The translations under genes were made by a program, and so were the position numbers. Positions 1-9,065 of a DNA stretch of 64,000 nt are shown in pieces. The DNA is from Duganella rivi (GTDB taxonomy: Bacteria; Pseudomonadota; Gammaproteobacteria; Burkholderiales; Burkholderiaceae_D), in contig NZ_WWCK01000002.1 in assembly GCF_009857435.1 (NCBI RefSeq), positions 682,001 to 746,000 on the forward strand, read 5' to 3'. Position 1 is the stretch's first letter, and every line of letters begins with the position of its first letter. The notes beneath the pieces are model-generated. The model was not told the origin of the DNA and ran no database searches. It saw only the letters and a program-made list of their open reading frames with translations.

Positions 1-2
1 TG

Positions 3-632
3 CCGACCTTGCGCTTGCACGGCGACCGCAAGGAAGCGGAGATCTGGTCTTTCGGTAAACAGGCGGAGGCGGTGATGGCGCGCTTCGACACGCTGCGCTA
101 TCAGCTGATCCCTTACATCTACTCGCAGGCCAAGTTCACGCACGATACCGGCGCGCCGTTCATGCGTCCTCTGTGGATGGACTTTGCCAACGATCCTAAC
201 GTGGCCAATATCGGCACGCAGTATATGTTTGGCCCGGCCTTTCTCGTTGCGCCGGTGACCGAGCAGGGGCAGACCGAGAAGGACGTGTACCTGCCGGCCG
301 GTGCGGACTGGTATAACTTCTGGACCAACGAGAAGCTGGCCGGCGGACGCTGGGTGAAAGTGGCTGCGCCTATCGATCAGATTCCGGTGTTTGTGAAGGC
401 CGGTTCGGTGGTGCCGATGGGCGCGGAAGTGCAGTCGACCGCCAGCAAGCAGGCCATCGCCAGCATCAACGTCTATCCGGGCAAGAGCGGCGAGTTCCGT
501 TTGTACGATGACGATGGCGTGAGCTATGACTACGAGAAGGGCAAGTCGACCGTCACCGTGCTGAAATGGGACGATGCGGCCGGCAAGCTGAGTGGCGGCG
601 GCTCTGCGCCAGTTAAAGTGATCGGCAAGTAA
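3..632 (+). CDS. GH31 family glycosidase (alpha-xylosidase/alpha-glucosidase), C-terminal part
   Basis: This is the 3' end of a gene that enters from outside the window. The frame is open from the first bases (reading P-T-L-R-L-H-G), so the TTG at 9 is not a real start. The residues resemble the end of the GH31 catalytic barrel, with an RLHG motif, then RYQLIPYIYS and FMRPLWMDF, followed by the proximal and distal beta-sandwich domains (DVYLPAG-W-FWT, then a C-terminal region with YDDDG). GH31 enzymes of this type remove alpha-linked xylose or glucose from oligosaccharides. The nucleophile and acid/base lie upstream and cannot be checked, so xylose versus glucose specificity is open. The stop is 1 bp from the end of the convergent acyltransferase gene. 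Confidence 0.85.
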   Translation, partial: PTLRLHGDRKEAEIWSFGKQAEAVMARFDTLRYQLIPYIYSQAKFTHDTGAPFMRPLWMDFANDPNVANIGTQYMFGPAFLVAPVTEQGQTEKDVYLPAGADWYNFWTNEKLAGGRWVKVAAPIDQIPVFVKAGSVVPMGAEVQSTASKQAIASINVYPGKSGEFRLYDDDGVSYDYEKGKSTVTVLKWDDAAGKLSGGGSAPVKVIGK

Positions 633-633
633 G

Positions 634-2889
634 TCACTTGGCTTTCGCCGCATGATGCCGCTGGCGCACGCGGTGCAGCACGCGCTGAAACACGCTGTGG
701 CGCAGGTCGCGCCACAGCGGCAGCGGATCGCGCCAGTCGAACACGAAGTAGCCGGAGCGCGGGCGCAGGAATTCAAGCAGGTAGGCCGCCAGCTCGCGCC
801 ACGTCCGCAGATATAGCAAGCGCCGCGTTTCGGCGGTCATGTAGCGGCAGCGGACGCCGGGCACATAGCGCTGGCCGCTGACAGGTTCGCGCAAGCCGAG
901 TGCCTGGTAGCAGTACCAAGGAAAACTTGCTCCCGCCTGGCACGCCAGCGGCAAGCTGCCCCAGAAACGCCCATTCACCTCCATCAGCGACGCCCGCCCG
1001 GCGGCCGGATCGTAGCGATACTCCACCATCGCCACGCCTTCCCATTGCAACTCGCGCAGCAGCGCGATCGACTGCTGCATCAACGCCGCATGCTGCGCTG
1101 CCGGCAGCGACGCGCACAAGGTTGACGTTCCGCCCTCCGGCGGCCACTCATGCAAACGCTGATGCTGGAACTGATACAGCGCCTGCCCATCCTGCATCAA
1201 CACAAACTGCCCAAGCCCATGGCCGGCGCAGAACTCCTGCACCATCGGGAATCGCCCCAGCGATTGAAAGCGCCGCAGGCTGGCCATCAACGAGGGCGCA
1301 TCGTGGCAGTAAAGCGCCTTCTCCAACGCCATGCCAGCCTGCCGCAGAATCGGCATCATGGCGTTCGGATCCGCCCACTTCAGCACCACCGGGTAGCGCG
1401 CCTGCGCAGCGGCGGACGCGCCTTCTTTAATGCTGGTCGGATGCCAGGTACGCGGCACGAACAAGTCCACCTTGGCCGCCGCCGCATACGTCAAATCCTT
1501 GCGCAGCACGCGCTCCATGCGCACCGCGTCGGCAAATATGAAGCGGTAGCCGCTTAACTGATCGCGTACCCTGTTGAGCGCAAGGATGTCCGTCTCGGAG
1601 ATGGCAAACAAGGCCGCCGGCCCGATCTCGTCACTCAGCCGGCGCAACTGCACCACCACATCCGCCTCACGCAGCATGCCCCGATGCAGATAGCGCGAAC
1701 TTAGTCCGAGCGCGCCCTCGCTGCGGGCAATGCCAAATACCGTCACGCCATGCCGGCCAAGATCGCGGATGATGGCAAGCCCAATCGGTGTATCGATGCC
1801 CAGCACCACGGCAGGCAGTGGCTGCGGCGCGGGCGACGCGAGCAAGTTGCGTATCGCCCGCCGCCAGTGATAACGCTGCCGCTCCGTCACCGAGCCGATG
1901 GCGAAAATGCTGGCGAATACCGCCAGCATGGTGACGATGTAGAAGCCTTGCCCGGCCGGATCGCCGTTGAACAGCGCCGCGTAACACTGGATCAACGGTT
2001 GATGCAGCAAATAGATGCTGAAGGTGTAAGCCGCCAGCGGGCGCACTGCGTGCCCGATGCGCTCCAATGGAAGCGCCAACGCGCGCGCGCCGAGGAAATA
2101 GCATGCCACAATCAACGCCAGCAAATAGTCCGTCAAGAAGTAGCGCGAGAACGCCAACTGCTGATGCCAGTGCGCGCCGATGAACTGACGCAGCCACGCT
2201 GTGCCGGCCTCGCTGACAGCCAAGCCGTGAAACAGTCCGTAACCTGCGATAGCCAGGAATAACAGCGCTAGCCCGCCGCCCCGGGCGATGCGCTGCAAGG
2301 CCTGCCAGCGATACAGCACTACGCCGGTGGCCCACACTGGCGCAAGCAGCAGGATTTTCGGCCCGATCAGCAGCATGACAGCGCCGCACCACATCACGCG
2401 CTTGCGGCCGCGCGCGAAGGTGATGATGGCAAACAGTACGTAATACCAAAACTCGTAGCACAGCGACCAATACGGCACGTTGGAGAAGGACATGATGGAC
2501 AGCGTCCATACCTCGTTGAGGAAGGCCAGGCTGGTGAGGATGCGCAGCCAGCCCAGATCGTGCGTGGTGCGGCCGTCGTAGAACGGCGGCGCCATCGCGG
2601 CGCCCAGCTGGTCGAGCAAGGGCGTGAGCAGCACGGCCGGCAGGGCCAGCGAGTAGATGCGCGCCAATCGGCTAGACCAGTATTTGGCTGGCGTATTCTC
2701 GCGCGTATCGGTGATGTGGGCGATCACGTAGCCGGACAACACGAAGAACACGATGACGGCGGCATGCCCATGGTTGCTGAGTGGGAGTTTGTCGGCGGTG
2801 AGCAGGCGCAGGTTGGAGTGGTACAGCACCACCGCCAGCGCGCTCACCACGCGCATCAGGTCGAGGAAGATGGAGAAGGAGCGGGTCAT
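634..2889 (-). CDS. Acyltransferase-3 membrane domain fused to ATP-grasp domain
   Basis: A 751-residue two-part protein. Residues about 6-335 form a multi-pass acyltransferase family 3 (OafA/YrhL-like) domain with the usual early histidine (H24, in VLYHSN) and an FFVLSGYVI motif; these domains move acyl groups onto sugars across the inner membrane. From about residue 358 a soluble ATP-grasp region begins (AVVLGIDTPIGLAIIRDLG), with YPVVLKWADP nucleotide-binding and MEVNGRFWGS metal-binding motifs typical of carbamoyl-phosphate-synthase-like ATP-grasp ligases. It is the last gene of a coupled set: its ATG overlaps the phosphatase stop in an ATGA. Fusing an ATP-dependent ligase to an acyltransferase suggests that a carboxylate or amino acid is activated and attached to a surface glycan or small molecule. 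The substrate is unknown. Confidence 0.85.
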   Translation of the reverse strand: MTRSFSIFLDLMRVVSALAVVLYHSNLRLLTADKLPLSNHGHAAVIVFFVLSGYVIAHITDTRENTPAKYWSSRLARIYSLALPAVLLTPLLDQLGAAMAPPFYDGRTTHDLGWLRILTSLAFLNEVWTLSIMSFSNVPYWSLCYEFWYYVLFAIITFARGRKRVMWCGAVMLLIGPKILLLAPVWATGVVLYRWQALQRIARGGGLALLFLAIAGYGLFHGLAVSEAGTAWLRQFIGAHWHQQLAFSRYFLTDYLLALIVACYFLGARALALPLERIGHAVRPLAAYTFSIYLLHQPLIQCYAALFNGDPAGQGFYIVTMLAVFASIFAIGSVTERQRYHWRRAIRNLLASPAPQPLPAVVLGIDTPIGLAIIRDLGRHGVTVFGIARSEGALGLSSRYLHRGMLREADVVVQLRRLSDEIGPAALFAISETDILALNRVRDQLSGYRFIFADAVRMERVLRKDLTYAAAAKVDLFVPRTWHPTSIKEGASAAAQARYPVVLKWADPNAMMPILRQAGMALEKALYCHDAPSLMASLRRFQSLGRFPMVQEFCAGHGLGQFVLMQDGQALYQFQHQRLHEWPPEGGTSTLCASLPAAQHAALMQQSIALLRELQWEGVAMVEYRYDPAAGRASLMEVNGRFWGSLPLACQAGASFPWYCYQALGLREPVSGQRYVPGVRCRYMTAETRRLLYLRTWRELAAYLLEFLRPRSGYFVFDWRDPLPLWRDLRHSVFQRVLHRVRQRHHAAKAK

Positions 2890-3446
2890 GGCGTGTCTCC
2901 GTTGAGCGTGCGATGCAGGCCATGCACGGCCTGATGCAGCCGCGCGAAGCAGTGATCGAAGTAAGCGTCGGATAGCGTGTAGGGATCATGCAGGTGAGGC
3001 GAGGGCGGATCGCACCAGAGGCCGAGCAAAACGATTTGCACCTCGGCGTGGACGGCCAGGCGGCGCTGTAGCTCGCGCGCATGGCGGATTTCCATGGCGA
3101 GGAATAGATCGCCGGGCAAGGGAGTGAAGTCGCGGAAATCGGTGGCGCGATGCTCGCTCAGATCATCGCCGCGCCGCTCGGCGGCACGCTGTGCGGAGTC
3201 TGGCGAGCCGGCGCCGGTGCCAGTGGAAAGGCCGATCGACACCGCCGGCATGCCCAGACCCGCCGCCACGCGATGCGCATAGGCGCTGCGGCAGATATTC
3301 CCGAGGCAGACAAACACCACGCGCCGCACGCGCTCCGGCCGCCGCAAGCGATACGCCTCCAATAGTCCAAGGCGCAGCGCGGCGCGCGCCAGCAGCCAGC
3401 GCACCGCGCCGCGCCAAGTCCCATGCCGCCGTGCCAGCCAGTTCAT
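2886..3446 (-). CDS. Low-molecular-weight protein tyrosine phosphatase-like protein
   Basis: A 186-residue protein with the CX5R phosphate-binding loop of low-molecular-weight tyrosine phosphatases (CLGNICRS, C47 to R53) and a late general-acid DP motif (D154-P155). An N-terminal extension of about 40 basic residues precedes the usual domain, which is normally 140-160 residues. I chose the ATG at 3446 rather than one at 3479 because 3446 forms an ATGA overlap with the stop of the deacetylase upstream; its own stop forms another ATGA with the acyltransferase/ATP-grasp gene. In exopolysaccharide clusters such phosphatases usually act on a tyrosine autokinase, but no kinase is visible here. Dephosphorylation of a pathway intermediate is an alternative. 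Confidence 0.82.
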   Translation of the reverse strand: MNWLARRHGTWRGAVRWLLARAALRLGLLEAYRLRRPERVRRVVFVCLGNICRSAYAHRVAAGLGMPAVSIGLSTGTGAGSPDSAQRAAERRGDDLSEHRATDFRDFTPLPGDLFLAMEIRHARELQRRLAVHAEVQIVLLGLWCDPPSPHLHDPYTLSDAYFDHCFARLHQAVHGLHRTLNGDTP

Positions 3447-4459
3447 GCGGCTCTCCGGGCTTGGCGCGCGAGTAGCCACTGGCCATAGCGGTCATACAGC
3501 ACTTGCGTGGCGAGGCGGCTGGCGGTATGCCATGGCCGTCCGCGCAGCAACGGATTAGCGGACGACGCGGGCGTTAGCGGCTGCGCGGCTGCCGCCGCCA
3601 GGCCGCTGGCCTGAAACCGGTCAGGATGCGCCGCAATGTAGGCGCACAGCCGCTCCAACCGCGACTGATTTACCGCATGCCGCCGCAGCACGCGGAAACC
3701 ATCGCCATAACTCTGCACATACTCAAACGGATGGCTGAGGATCACCGCCAGCTCCAGTCCCGCCGCCTGCGCGCGATCCAGCAACCACCGCATCTCCGCA
3801 AAGCTAGTCCCGGACACCGACACCGTCTTCAAATGCGACGGCCAATCCGCAAACGTCAGCACCGGGCATTCCAGCACGCCGTGCCGCAAATGCCGCCCCG
3901 CGCACAACTGATAATCCGCCAAGCCGCAGTTGTACACGCCCAGCCCAATATTCGAGCTATACGGAATACCCGCCACCGCCAGCGCGCGGTACAGATCCTC
4001 ATCATGCTGCAAGCTCCCGCCGCGAAACACCTGCGGCGCAGGCAAGCCCCACTCGGCAAATGTCGCCTGTCCCTGCCGCAGCAAACCTACAGTGGAATCC
4101 AGGGGCCGCCCAGCCAAATCATCCTGGCGCGGTTGCGCGCGCACGCGCTGTGGCCAATCCGCATACTGGAACACCGACCAGCATGGATGCACGTGCAGCT
4201 GCAACTCGTGCCCATGCTCCGCAATGCGCCAAGCCAGCGCGCGCATCGGATCGTCGCGGAAGTAGTGGCGCTGCACCGTCTCGATGAAGAAGGTGGCCTG
4301 CATGCCGTGCCGCCGGAAGCAGGCCAATAAGAACTCCAGGCCCTGTGAACGTCCATCGGTCTCGCAGCGAACCATGGGTGCGCCCACAGGCAGCAAAGCC
4401 GGATCGGCAAACGCTCCGGCGATGCTGAACTCCGTATCGATGGTGAAACAGACGCGCAT
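3443..4459 (-). CDS. Polysaccharide deacetylase (NodB-like) family protein
   Basis: A 338-residue protein resembling the polysaccharide deacetylase fold. It has an early catalytic aspartate in FTIDTEF (D8), a metal-binding stretch HELQLHVHPCW (H89 and H91) and RGGSLQHD in the position of the later NodB motif. It has no signal peptide, so it probably acts in the cytoplasm on a precursor. The ATG at 4459 is preferred to a GTG at 4468 because the family fold starts immediately after it; both have weak ribosome binding sites. It heads a three-gene unit in which both downstream genes are joined by ATGA overlaps, so the three products are probably made in fixed ratio and act in one pathway. Confidence 0.8.
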   Translation of the reverse strand: MRVCFTIDTEFSIAGAFADPALLPVGAPMVRCETDGRSQGLEFLLACFRRHGMQATFFIETVQRHYFRDDPMRALAWRIAEHGHELQLHVHPCWSVFQYADWPQRVRAQPRQDDLAGRPLDSTVGLLRQGQATFAEWGLPAPQVFRGGSLQHDEDLYRALAVAGIPYSSNIGLGVYNCGLADYQLCAGRHLRHGVLECPVLTFADWPSHLKTVSVSGTSFAEMRWLLDRAQAAGLELAVILSHPFEYVQSYGDGFRVLRRHAVNQSRLERLCAYIAAHPDRFQASGLAAAAAQPLTPASSANPLLRGRPWHTASRLATQVLYDRYGQWLLARQARRAA

Positions 4460-4541
4460 GACAAGCACCCGGCAACGGCAATCTGACCAGTGTAGTCATC
4501 GCCATTGCGGCCGGCATGCGCTTGATCAAACCTGCGCTAAC

Positions 4542-6536
4542 TCAGTCGGCCGGTATGCCTTTTTTCCAACGCGTCCAGTTGGCGCTGATGTGGCGGATCA
4601 CCGGCTGGGTGGTGATCAGCAGGTTGGCGGTGGACGGCTCAAAGCCGCCTTGTTGCGCATAGTTGACCAGCACATCGCTGTTGCTCTGGCCCGGATGCGG
4701 CCTGTCCACGTCCGACGCGGAACGCAGAATCAGGATGCGGCTGAAGTCCACCTTGCCGGCAGCCTGGCCGCGCCGCAGCACTTCCAGCGTGGCGTTGTCC
4801 TCCTGTTGCGAGGTGCAATAGCGCGCCTTGCCGTCGGTGAGCAGGGCAGACCATTCCTCGGCGCGGCGGCCCAGCGTCTCGCCGGCATACCAGGTGTCGC
4901 CGGACACCGTGTCGCAGCGCGTCACGGCGGGCGGCTGGTTGGCCGGTGCGCTGGTAAAGCCGGCGCGATACGCCTTGGCCGCCGCCGAATCATTCAGCAT
5001 CACGCGCTGCGACAAGCGATAAGCGCGATCCACCAGCGCGGTATTCAGCTGGAACACCTCGGTGCGATAGTCGAAGCGCGGCTTCCGTCCCGGCCCGTCG
5101 GTGTGGATGCCGAAGTAGCCGTAAGGCCAATCCTGCGGCATCTCGCGCGCGTCGATCTCGTGCGACAGCGAATAGTCCACCGCATAATCGGCCCACGCCG
5201 CCGAACCCACCGTGCCATGCTGCGGGCTGATGCCCGCAATCCCGGCGATGATGAAATAGGTGTGACGCAGATCGAATCCGCCCGCATACAGCAGGGCGCT
5301 CATGCTGGCGGCGGCATTGCTGTAGCCCATATCGGTGGTGAGCTGGCAGATTTGCTCGCGGTTGCACAGCACATCCGGGTAGCGCGGCGACAGGCCGGGC
5401 ACCCTGTGTTTTTCGGTCAGCTTCAAGCCCTTGATGAAAGGCGCAGCCTCGGCGCCGAACATATTGACGATCATGATGCGCGGCGCATACGCCGGCCCGC
5501 GCTTGCGCAAAGCAGCGGCAGGGGCCGCAGCGGGCCCGGAGCCGGCCGGCCAGCGTTGCACAATATCCTGCACCAGCGGATTGCCCGCCAAATAAAGATT
5601 TTGCAGCGCCGATGGGTAGCCGCCCGACAGCGCATTGACCGATTCAAACGCCGTCATGCCGGCCGGCGGGCGGTCGAAATTGGACGCCGTGCGCAGCACC
5701 GCAACCCGTTGCAGGTCGAGCAGGCCGGCATCCGCGCCGCGCTTGAGCGCCGTGTAAGTGGCGTTGTCCTCCTGCGCCACGATGCAGTACTTGCCCTGGC
5801 CGGCGGTCAGCAGCTGGAACCAGTCGCGCGCGCGTTGGCCCAGCAGCTCGCCGTGATACCAGGTATTCCCGGTCATGACGTCGCACTGCGTCACTTGCGG
5901 CGGCTGATTGGCCGGGGCGGCGGCGTAGCGCGCGCGGTAGCTGTGCGCCTGCTCGGAATCGGCCAGCTCCACGTTGCGCGACAAGGCCAGCGCGCGGTTC
6001 ACCAAGTCCTCATTCAGCTTGTACATCTCGGAGCCGTAATGCAGCGGCGGCGTGTCGGCCGGCGTTTTCATATTGATGCCAAGGTAGCCGGTCGACCAGC
6101 CGTCCGCCCGCTCGCGCGCATCGAGCTCCCACGCCAGATCCGAATCGACCAGGTAGCGCGACCACGCCGCCGTGCCGGTGGTGCCTTGCGCCGGGTCGAT
6201 GCCGCCGATGCCGGCCACCAGGAAGTAGGTGGAACGCAGGTCGAACAAGCCGCTGTGTATCAGCGCCGCCACGGAGGCTGCGGCATTGGCCTTGCCCATG
6301 TCGGTGGTTATCTGACACACGTCGTCGGTGTTGCAGCGGACTTCCGGGTGCAGCGGCGACAGGCCGGGCACCGCCACCTTCTGCTGAAGCTTCAACGGCT
6401 CGGCCCAGGCCTTTTCCTCTGCGCCGAACATGCTGATGATCATGACCTTGACCGGCCGTGGTGGCGCGGCAGCGGCGTTAAGGGCGGCGCCGGCCAGCAG
6501 CACGGCGGGGATCAGGCGCAGAGGGGCAGACAGCAT
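4542..6536 (-). CDS. Tandem-duplicated purine nucleoside permease (NUP) family protein
   Basis: A 664-residue protein with a Sec signal peptide (first ~24 residues, ending AAAAPP) and two full copies of the NUP domain, about 28-330 and 350-655. The copies repeat the same landmarks in the same order: MFGAE, VPGLSP, C-x-Q-TTDMG, ANAAAS or SNAAAS, AGI-GI-P, then NQPP-VT-CD, GDTWY or GNTWY, QEDNAT and LRTAS or LRSAS. Single-domain members are about 350 residues, so this is an in-frame duplication and fusion. The family name comes from fungal nucleoside transport, but these proteins lack membrane helices and resemble phosphorylase-fold binding proteins or hydrolases, so a periplasmic nucleoside role is likely but not proven. 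AAGGA lies about 8 nt before the ATG. Confidence 0.85.
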   Translation of the reverse strand: MLSAPLRLIPAVLLAGAALNAAAAPPRPVKVMIISMFGAEEKAWAEPLKLQQKVAVPGLSPLHPEVRCNTDDVCQITTDMGKANAAASVAALIHSGLFDLRSTYFLVAGIGGIDPAQGTTGTAAWSRYLVDSDLAWELDARERADGWSTGYLGINMKTPADTPPLHYGSEMYKLNEDLVNRALALSRNVELADSEQAHSYRARYAAAPANQPPQVTQCDVMTGNTWYHGELLGQRARDWFQLLTAGQGKYCIVAQEDNATYTALKRGADAGLLDLQRVAVLRTASNFDRPPAGMTAFESVNALSGGYPSALQNLYLAGNPLVQDIVQRWPAGSGPAAAPAAALRKRGPAYAPRIMIVNMFGAEAAPFIKGLKLTEKHRVPGLSPRYPDVLCNREQICQLTTDMGYSNAAASMSALLYAGGFDLRHTYFIIAGIAGISPQHGTVGSAAWADYAVDYSLSHEIDAREMPQDWPYGYFGIHTDGPGRKPRFDYRTEVFQLNTALVDRAYRLSQRVMLNDSAAAKAYRAGFTSAPANQPPAVTRCDTVSGDTWYAGETLGRRAEEWSALLTDGKARYCTSQQEDNATLEVLRRGQAAGKVDFSRILILRSASDVDRPHPGQSNSDVLVNYAQQGGFEPSTANLLITTQPVIRHISANWTRWKKGIPAD

Positions 6537-6641
6537 TGGCGGTATCCTTGAGGTTTGTCCAAGACAGACGATTCGTCAAGTGTAACCAGTTTTTTTCTGC
6601 TCTCAAGTAAAATTCATGTCACCCAGTTCTTGAGGAAGACC

Positions 6642-8171
6642 ATGCAGCAGAGTGCCTTGCCCAGCGTAGATGCTATCGAAGCCGAACGGTTCCGCCAATT
6701 CATCATGGGCGTGACCGACTACGCCATCTATATGCTGTCGCCCGAAGGCGTGGTCGTGACCTGGAACGCCGGCGCGCAGCGCTTCAAGGGCTACCACCCG
6801 GACGAAATCATCGGCCGCCACTTTTCCATGTTCTACACCGACGAGGATCGCGCGCGCGGCCGCCCGGTGCTGGCGCTGGAGCTGGCCCGCACCACCGGCA
6901 AATTCGAGGACGAGGGCTGGCGCGTGCGCAAGGACGGCAGCCGCTTCTGGGCCAGCGTGGTGATTGATCCTATCGTCGATCCGCAGGGCGAGCTGCTCGG
7001 TTTTGCCAAGATCACGCGCGACATCACCGAGCGCCACCAAGCGGCCGCAGAACTGGAGCGCGCACGCGAGGCCTTGTTCCAGTCGCAGAAAATGGAAGCC
7101 CTCGGCAAACTCACGGGCGGCATTGCGCATGACTTCAATAATCTCCTGAGCGTGATCATGAATGGCCTGGAGCTGCTGCGCATGTCCAAGGAGCCGGCCA
7201 CCATCGCCCGCTCGGTGGACACCATGGCGCGCGCGGCCCAGCGCGGCGCCTCGCTGACGCAGCAGCTATTGGCCTTCGCCCGCCAGCAGCCGTTGAAACA
7301 GGAAGCGCACGATGTGGCGCGCGTGATCCGCTCGTTCGAGGTGGTGCTGCGGCGCGCGCTGCCGGACGAGATGCACCTGCACTTACAGATCGCACCCGAC
7401 CTGCCGCAGGCGATGATCGACCCTACCCAGTTTGAATCGGCGCTGCTCAACCTGGTGGTCAACGCCCGCGATGCGATGAGCGAGACCGGCGAAGTGCTGG
7501 TCGATATTGACGCCGTGTCGCTGGCCAACCACCAGGTAGACCGTTTGCCGGCAGGCCGCTACGTGCGCATGATGGTGAAAGACAGCGGCGCCGGCATGAC
7601 GGCCGAAACCATGACCCGCGCGATCGAACCGTTCTTCACCACCAAGGAAGTGGGCAAGGGCACGGGGCTGGGCCTGAGCCAGGTGTATGGCATGATGCAG
7701 CAGTGCCAAGGCGCGCTGGCGCTGGCGTCGCGTGTCGGCGAGGGCACCACGGTGTCGCTGTACTTCCCGGCGGTGGAGCATACCGACGCTGCGGACGAAG
7801 GCCACGTCGCCGGCAGCGCCGAAAAAGTGCTGCTGGTGGACGATCAGCCGGACGTGCTGGAGACGGCCATCAGCCTGTTCACCCACCTTGGCTACGAGGT
7901 GCTGTCGGCCGATAATGCCGTGCAGGCGCTGGAAACCTTGCGCCAGCATCCCGGCATTTCCATTCTGTTTAGCGACGTGGTCATGCCGGGCATGAGCGGC
8001 GTTGAATTGGGCAAGGTGGCGCGGCGCGAATTCCCCGACCTGAAAATCGTGCTGGCTTCCGGCTACGTGAAGGCCGCCCTGCGCGACCAAATGCCGGACA
8101 TCGGCAATTTTGAAATGATCGCCAAGCCGTATCGCCTCAGCGATTTGATACGCGTGTTGAAAGCATTGTAG
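6642..8171 (+). CDS. Hybrid sensor histidine kinase: PAS, HisKA, HATPase, receiver
   Basis: A 509-residue cytoplasmic sensor with no membrane segment. A PAS domain (about 15-130, ending in the typical DITERH) is followed by a dimerisation helix with the phosphoacceptor histidine H163 (GGIAHDFNN), an ATPase domain (LVVNARDAM N-box, DSGAGM, GTGLGLS G-box) and a receiver domain (about 395-509) with VDD, the phosphorylatable aspartate in FSDVVMPGMSG and the KP pair near the end. The IAHDFNNLL type is the HWE/NtrB-like class common in proteobacteria. I chose the ATG at 6642, which has GAGGA upstream, over in-frame upstream codons. No cognate output regulator is adjacent, so the receiver probably acts within a phosphorelay. 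Confidence 0.93.
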   Translation: MQQSALPSVDAIEAERFRQFIMGVTDYAIYMLSPEGVVVTWNAGAQRFKGYHPDEIIGRHFSMFYTDEDRARGRPVLALELARTTGKFEDEGWRVRKDGSRFWASVVIDPIVDPQGELLGFAKITRDITERHQAAAELERAREALFQSQKMEALGKLTGGIAHDFNNLLSVIMNGLELLRMSKEPATIARSVDTMARAAQRGASLTQQLLAFARQQPLKQEAHDVARVIRSFEVVLRRALPDEMHLHLQIAPDLPQAMIDPTQFESALLNLVVNARDAMSETGEVLVDIDAVSLANHQVDRLPAGRYVRMMVKDSGAGMTAETMTRAIEPFFTTKEVGKGTGLGLSQVYGMMQQCQGALALASRVGEGTTVSLYFPAVEHTDAADEGHVAGSAEKVLLVDDQPDVLETAISLFTHLGYEVLSADNAVQALETLRQHPGISILFSDVVMPGMSGVELGKVARREFPDLKIVLASGYVKAALRDQMPDIGNFEMIAKPYRLSDLIRVLKAL

Positions 8172-8174
8172 GGA

Positions 8175-9062
8175 TTAGGCCAGCGCAGTATCGAGCACCA
8201 TCATGACGATGAAGCCCACCACCAGCGAGCCGGCGGCAGTATTGCAATGGCCGTGGCGCTGGGCCTCGGGCACCACGTCGTGGCAGATCACGTATAGCAT
8301 CGCGCCGGCGGCGCCGGCCAATCCCCACGGCAGCAGGGTAAGGCTAGCGTCGATCAACAGTGCCCCTGCCACCGCGCCCACCGGCTCGATCAGGCCGGAG
8401 ACCGCACCCAGCAGCGCAGAGAACACGCGCCCATAGCCTACGCTACGCAAGGCCAGCGCGACCACCAGGCCTTCTGGAATGTCTTGAATGGCGATGCCGG
8501 TGGCCAGCGTGTGCGCCTTGGCGACGTCCACGCCGCCGTAGCCGACGCCGATCGCCACGCCCTCCGGCAGGTTGTGGATGGCGACGGCGGCCACGAACAG
8601 CCATGCGCGCTTCATTGCTGCGGGCGTGCGGCGCTGGCCGGCCGCCGGCAAGATCCGTTCCGAATGTACCAGGTGGCCAAGCAGCATGACCAAGGCCATG
8701 CCGATCAAAATGCCGCCCCCCACGGTCAGGCTGGCGCCGATCGCGCCGGCGCCGGCATTGCGGCTGGCGCTCAGCGCCGGGAGTACCAGCGAGAATGAGG
8801 TGGCGGCCAGCATGATGCCGCCGCCCAAGCCCAGCGCGGCGTCATAGCTGCGCTGGAAGAAATTTTGCGCGAACAGAATGGGCAGCGTGCCGGCAGCGGT
8901 TGCCGCCGCCGCCCACAAGCCGCCGATCAGCGCCATGTGCGCTAACGGCGGCAGATCGGCCAGCAGCAGTGCGCCATCGCGCAGCAGCAATAACAGCCCG
9001 AGAGCTGCAATCGCCGTACCGGTCAGTACGCGCCACGCCGGCAGGGAACGGACGCCTTGCAT
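8175..9062 (-). CDS. ZIP family divalent metal transporter
   Basis: A 295-residue inner-membrane protein with about eight hydrophobic segments and the paired ZIP signatures HNLPEG (after a short cytoplasmic loop) and QDIPEG one helix later, which form the binuclear metal site in ZupT/GufA-type transporters. It most likely imports Zn2+, Fe2+ or Mn2+. It starts 3 nt after the stop of the manganese catalase gene and has only a weak ribosome binding site, so it is probably translated by coupling from the catalase message. That context favours manganese, but the metal is inferred from position only. Confidence 0.9.
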   Translation of the reverse strand: MQGVRSLPAWRVLTGTAIAALGLLLLLRDGALLLADLPPLAHMALIGGLWAAAATAAGTLPILFAQNFFQRSYDAALGLGGGIMLAATSFSLVLPALSASRNAGAGAIGASLTVGGGILIGMALVMLLGHLVHSERILPAAGQRRTPAAMKRAWLFVAAVAIHNLPEGVAIGVGYGGVDVAKAHTLATGIAIQDIPEGLVVALALRSVGYGRVFSALLGAVSGLIEPVGAVAGALLIDASLTLLPWGLAGAAGAMLYVICHDVVPEAQRHGHCNTAAGSLVVGFIVMMVLDTALA

Positions 9063-9065
9063 GTG

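Noticed and set aside
3447..3479. Longer start of the tyrosine phosphatase at 3479
   Set aside because: The ATG at 3446 gives a precise ATGA overlap with the upstream stop, the same arrangement as at the next junction.
4284..6551. 755-residue plus-strand open frame opposite the duplicated NUP protein
   Set aside because: Apparent internal repeats only mirror the duplication of the real minus-strand gene.
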